Shown here one piece after another: positions 61,101-64,000 of a stretch of DNA of 64,000 bases (position 1 is the stretch's first letter; every line of letters starts with the position of its first letter). A program made the translations under genes and the position numbers. This DNA comes from Staphylotrichum longicolle (lineage: Eukaryota; Ascomycota; Sordariomycetes; Sordariales; Chaetomiaceae). The notes under the pieces are model-generated. The model worked only from the letters and a program-made list of their open reading frames with translations, did not search any database and had not been told where the DNA came from. The stretch is from positions 1,984,001 to 2,048,000 of the forward strand of contig JAHCVI010000004.1 of the NCBI GenBank assembly GCA_019096155.1, written 5' to 3'.

Positions 61101-64000
61101 CACACATCGTGCAGCTCGACAATTCCGGCGGCAACAAGCGCGGGGGTCTGTACCAGGCCGTCATCAACAAGCCTTTGGTCTGGCAACGTGCGACCTCCCT
61201 TGACGAGTTTTCCATTTCCCGTCCAGTCTCGCTCGGCGGTCCTCTCGCTGAGTTCGTCGTTGTTGAGGAGAGCGCCAACTCCCGGTACCTGGTGCTGACA
61301 ATGCACCACGCTGCCTACGATGCGGCTTCACTGCAGATGCTTCTTGGGGATGTTGAGTCGGTGTACCGTGGTGAACAGCTTCCCACGAGACTTCCGTTCC
61401 GGGAGTTTATCAAGCAACTCGAAGCCACCGAAACCCAAGAGACACGGAAGTTCTGGGCACGCTATCTTGAAGGTGCCCTGCCTTCGGCCTTCCCAAGCAT
61501 TCCGAGCGGCTACGTCCCCTCTGCCGACTCAACCTTCGATTCTGACCTCACTCTACCGGCGGTCACGTCCAAGACATTCACCACCTCGACAATAATTCGG
61601 GTTGCTTGGGCCATGGTTCTTGCGCAACATGCAGGCAACAACGACGTTGTCTTTGGCGAGACTCTCAGTGGCCGCAATGGCTCAGACGACGCTGTCACTG
61701 AGACTGAGGGGCCTATGATCACAACGCTCCCAGTCCGTTGCGTCCTGGATGAACGCACGAGCATCAGCGATGTCTTGTCAAGCATGCAATCCGGTATAGT
61801 CGACATGATTCCTCATCAGCATGCCGGCTTGCAGAACATCAGGCTCGCGAGCCCCAGCGCGGGAGCGGCATGCAGCTTTGGTTGCCTGGTCACGATCGCA
61901 CCCGAGTCATCTGCCCCTACGGACCTTGGTCTTGGGATTACGCCTGTTGATGTTGGAGCACCGCCAGCCATGAGCTATCCCCTGTCGGTGCAGTTCATCT
62001 TGGGAGAGAATGGGACGATGAAGGTGTCTGTGTGCTATGATGGCCGCTTGGTGGATGGCATGCAGGTGGAGACCATGGTGGCTCAGTTCGTCCGCGTTCT
62101 GACTCAGCTGAACGGGGGCAAGAAGAAGCTAGTGAAGGATATTGAGGTGGAAGCTGAGCTCAGCGAGGGACTTGGTGGTGCTAATGCAGGCTTGAGGCCT
62201 GACGTGTTGGGCGTGCTTCACGATGAGATTGAGGATTTGTTGGAGGAGATCTCCTCGCAGGAGCTGAGCAAGTCTGGCACGTCTTGCTCTGAGGGGACGA
62301 GGGGTTTGGGAGAGTTGGAGGAGGAGATGAAAAAGCTTTGGTCCAACATTCTGAGGGTCCAGCCTGAGGAGATTGCGTCCACCGACAACTTCTTCCAACT
62401 GGGCGGCGACTCCATCAGCTCGATGCGGCTTGTCACTGCTGCTGAGCGCAAGAACATCAAGGTCACAGTCGCCGACATCTTCCAGCACCCGACACTGGAG
62501 GAGTTGTGCGAGTTTGTGGCGCAGACCAACACCACGCAGGAGGAGACAGCCATCGCCGAACCAACTTTCTCTGACGACTACGACACGTTTGGGGTGGTTG
62601 ATCATCTCGAGTTGGATCGAGATGATGTCGTTGAGACCGTGTGCAGGCAGCTTTCGGTCTTCCCTGGAGACGTCGAGGATGTCTACCCTGCCACCGACTA
62701 TCAAGCCTGGGCCATCAGTCATGGGTTGATGAGGAGCCGAGGCAACACCAACTACTTCCTTTTCCGGCTTCATGGCGAGCTGGATACCTTCCGCCTAGAG
62801 CAGGCCTGCCGAAAGATGGTTGCGTCCAACCCCATCCTCCGAACCCTCTTCACGACAATGCGTGGCCAGGTCATGCAAGTGGTCCTCAGGTCCTACCAGA
62901 TCGAGTTCCTGCGCTACGGCAGTGAGCATTCTGCCGACGACAACTTCATCCGCTGGATTGTTGAACAGGACACCCAGCGGTCAGCTTACCTCACTCAGTC
63001 GATCGTCCGCTTCAAGCTGGTTTTACATGCCGACGGCCACTACGTGCTGATCATGCGCATGTCGCATGCTCAATACGATGGCATGAGCCTGCCTCTGCTC
63101 ATCCAGGATCTCGAGAAGTGTTACACTGGGCAGGAGCCCAAACAGCGACCTTCCTTTGGCAAGTTCATCCAAGGCGCTGCTTTCAGGGATGAGCAAGCCA
63201 TCAACTTTTGGGCCAACCTGCTTGACGGTTCGTCAATGACGGAAATCGTCGAGCACTCTGGACCCTCGCACAAACACAACGTCGACACCATTCGCACCCG
63301 TACACTCCCGCCAATTCCTGTCAACGTCGCGGGTATGTCCCAGGCAACACTTGTCAAGGCCGCCTGGGCGCTCGTGCTCGCCAAAATGTCTGGCCAACGG
63401 GACATTGTGTTTGGCAATCTCATTTTTGGTCGAAACTTACCCGTGTCCGGCATCGAGGACATTGCTGGACCATGCATCAACATCATTCCGGTGCGAGTCA
63501 AGGTGGATGCCATGGACAGCATCCACGACCTCCTCGCCTTGGTCCAAGAGCAGCAAATGGCGGCCATGCCTCACGAAAGCCTCGGGTTCCGCCGACTGAT
63601 CAAGAACTGTACCGACTGGCCCGACTGGACGAGATTCAGCTCCGTTGTTCAGCATCAACAACTCGGTCGCGACGGAGCTGAAGGTCAAGAATTCAAGTTG
63701 GCGGAGAATTTGAAGTGTGAGATGGGTGTTCTCGGACCCGCATACGACTCTGCCGACCTTTGGGTCCAGACAACACCACACACTGACTCGTTCAAGGTTG
63801 AGATTGGCTCATGCAGCTCGGTGGTGCAACCCGCAGTTGCCGAGATGCTCCTCGACAAGCTTTGTGCCACACTCAGCATTTTCTCGGCTATTTCAGTCAA
63901 CAACAGCCCGCATCTGTGGGAGCTCCTTGCCAGGGACGGAGCACCCGTGATCCCCATCAAGTCTTCCATCGTCGACCAGGTGTGGAGCAAGGTACTTCCC
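42259..64000 (+). CDS. Giant non-ribosomal peptide synthetase, C*-A-T-C-A-T-C-A-T-E-C-A-T-E-C-A-T-C-T-C-T.. (3' incomplete)
   Basis: Multimodular enzyme that activates amino acids as adenylates, loads them on phosphopantetheine carriers and joins them. The start at 42259 (MHSSRLSNDITRKSFWAQRL) is followed by introns 42799-42868, 53968-54019 and 58748-58798. About 7,190 residues lie in the window, still open at 64000. Five A domains carry FTSGSTG at 43631, 46898, 50132, 54740 and 59504. Six T domains carry GGDS at 44909, 48149, 51334, 56030, 60686 and 62402; a seventh starts near 63970. There are two E domains, and C domains numbered 1-6 after the truncated starter. Frame breaks: about 50818, 51071, 51117, 53428 and 53528. 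It is divergent from the ABCC transporter. The T-C-T tail recalls ferrichrome-type siderophore synthetases, but E domains are not part of that type. Product unknown. Confidence 0.93.
43135..46440 (+). other. NRPS module 1: A1-T1-C1
   Basis: A1 has FTSGSTGSPKG (43631), GYGSAETCINCA and YRTGDLGRQ. The pocket reads by eye D-V-V-S-I-G-G-I-N, and the first Asp suggests an alpha-amino acid. T1 carries GGDSILA (44909). C1 has HHSLFDG (45500-45520), an intact active site. A1 resembles A3 in wording (GGExxGxDNIxxW, AExCIxCAKN), so the two may load related residues. Confidence 0.85.
46441..49640 (+). other. NRPS module 2: A2-T2-C2
   Basis: A2 has FTSGSTGEPKG (46898), NVYGPAEVTNLG and YRTGDLARL. By-eye pocket D-V-G-T-S-G-V-N-L. 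T2 GGDSITA is at 48149; C2 HHSVYDG is at 48728-48748, an intact active site. Confidence 0.85.
49641..52780 (+). other. NRPS module 3: A3-T3-E1 (frame-broken at the A3 end)
   Basis: A3 has FTSGSTGTPKG (50132) and TYGPAESCIYCAKN; by-eye pocket D-V-S-S-V-G-T-I-Y. The frame breaks at 50818-50821, 51071-51072 and 51117-51121; restoring frame joins YYTGDLG, DDQVKIRGQR and VYMLPTIWIV as in other A domains. T3 GGDSISA is at 51334. E1 has HHLVID (51895), EGHGREPW and FNYFGLF, the marks of an epimerisation domain, so residue 3 is probably D. Confidence 0.85.
52781..57560 (+). other. NRPS module 4: C3-A4-T4-E2
   Basis: C3 has SHTLIDG (53275-53295), with Ser in place of the first His, as seen in other fungal C domains. 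It has frame breaks at 53428-53430 and 53528-53529 and intron 53968-54019. A4 has FTSGSTGTPKG (54740) and AYGPTECTVICA; by-eye pocket D-A-T-S-L-G-A-V-I. T4 GGDSISA is at 56030. E2 has HHLVID (56648), EGHGREPW and FNYFGSF. Residue 4 is probably D. Confidence 0.85.
57561..60900 (+). other. NRPS module 5: C4-A5-T5
   Basis: C4 has SHAIADG (58058-58078) and intron 58748-58798, which is 51 nt and free of stops. A5 has FTSGSTGTPKG (59504) and AFGPSECCVGSA; by-eye pocket D-A-L-T-A-C-A-V-G. T5 has GGDSYTA (60686). The intron sits at the same residue as that of C3 (D-P-T/S-E then F-D). Confidence 0.85.
60901..64000 (+). other. NRPS tail: C5-T6-C6-T7 (no A domains; T7 cut by the window end)
   Basis: C5 has HHAAYDA (61305-61325), where the final Gly of HHxxxDG is Ala. 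T6 GGDSISS (62402) follows without an A domain. C6 has SHAQYDG (63062-63082). A new carrier begins with SIVDQVWSKVLP at about 63970. Alternating T and C without A is the known tail of SidC/Sib1-type siderophore synthetases, where one A domain is thought to load several carriers. Confidence 0.8.

Overview
The window is nuclear DNA of a filamentous ascomycete, most likely a Sordariomycete-type mould. Genes carry short GT-AG introns (about 43-100 nt) with CTAAC/CTGAC branch sites. Fungal-only families are present (HET domain, Zn2Cys6 regulator, CBM1, DOPA-dioxygenase-like, multimodular NRPS), as is a tRNA-Asp gene with a short intron. Species cannot be named from the sequence alone. All exon models are by-eye predictions.

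Left part (1-32.4 kb): a mixed set of mostly single genes. Minus strand: the N-terminal 1,645 codons of the nuclear-basket coiled-coil protein Mlp1/Tpr (1-4999); a secreted or membrane protein with three six-cysteine repeats and a Pro/Gln tail, containing a 7-nt microexon (6144-8696); and a DOPA 4,5-dioxygenase-like gene (9816-10499). An orphan plus-strand gene (11244-12095) is divergent from the last. Next come a secreted FAD oxidase (12509-14023, minus), tRNA-Asp (15260-15344, plus), a C2H2 regulator (16006-16977, minus), and an orphan with a 48-bp tandem repeat (17159-18310, minus). A Zn2Cys6 regulator (19321-21169, minus) is divergent from an M20 amidohydrolase (21766-23074, plus). Then follow a broken F-box-like gene (23380-24662, minus), a small secreted CBM1 protein (26495-27223, plus), a SAM methyltransferase (28144-28974, minus, or longer), a short HET gene (30089-31111, plus) and a weak membrane-protein candidate (31521-32366, minus).

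Right part (33.4-64 kb): a biosynthetic locus. A full-size ABCC-type ABC transporter (33457-39016, minus) and a giant non-ribosomal peptide synthetase (42259 to beyond 64000, plus) are divergent from a 3.2-kb gene-free promoter region. The NRPS reads C*-A-T-C-A-T-C-A-T-E-C-A-T-E-C-A-T-C-T-C-(T...), about 7,190 residues in the window and unfinished. It combines two epimerisation domains, which imply D-residues at positions 3 and 4, with a terminal T-C-T series lacking A domains. That tail style is known from ferrichrome-type siderophore synthetases. I infer that the NRPS makes a peptide and the ABCC transporter exports it. No tailoring gene or pathway regulator lies between them; others may lie past 64 kb.

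A recurrent oddity is clustered 1-2 base indels, mostly in homopolymer or dinucleotide runs. They occur in the ABC transporter, in two spots of the NRPS and in the F-box-like gene, while neighbouring kilobases stay open. This looks more like local assembly error than decay for the NRPS and transporter; the F-box-like gene may be a true pseudogene.
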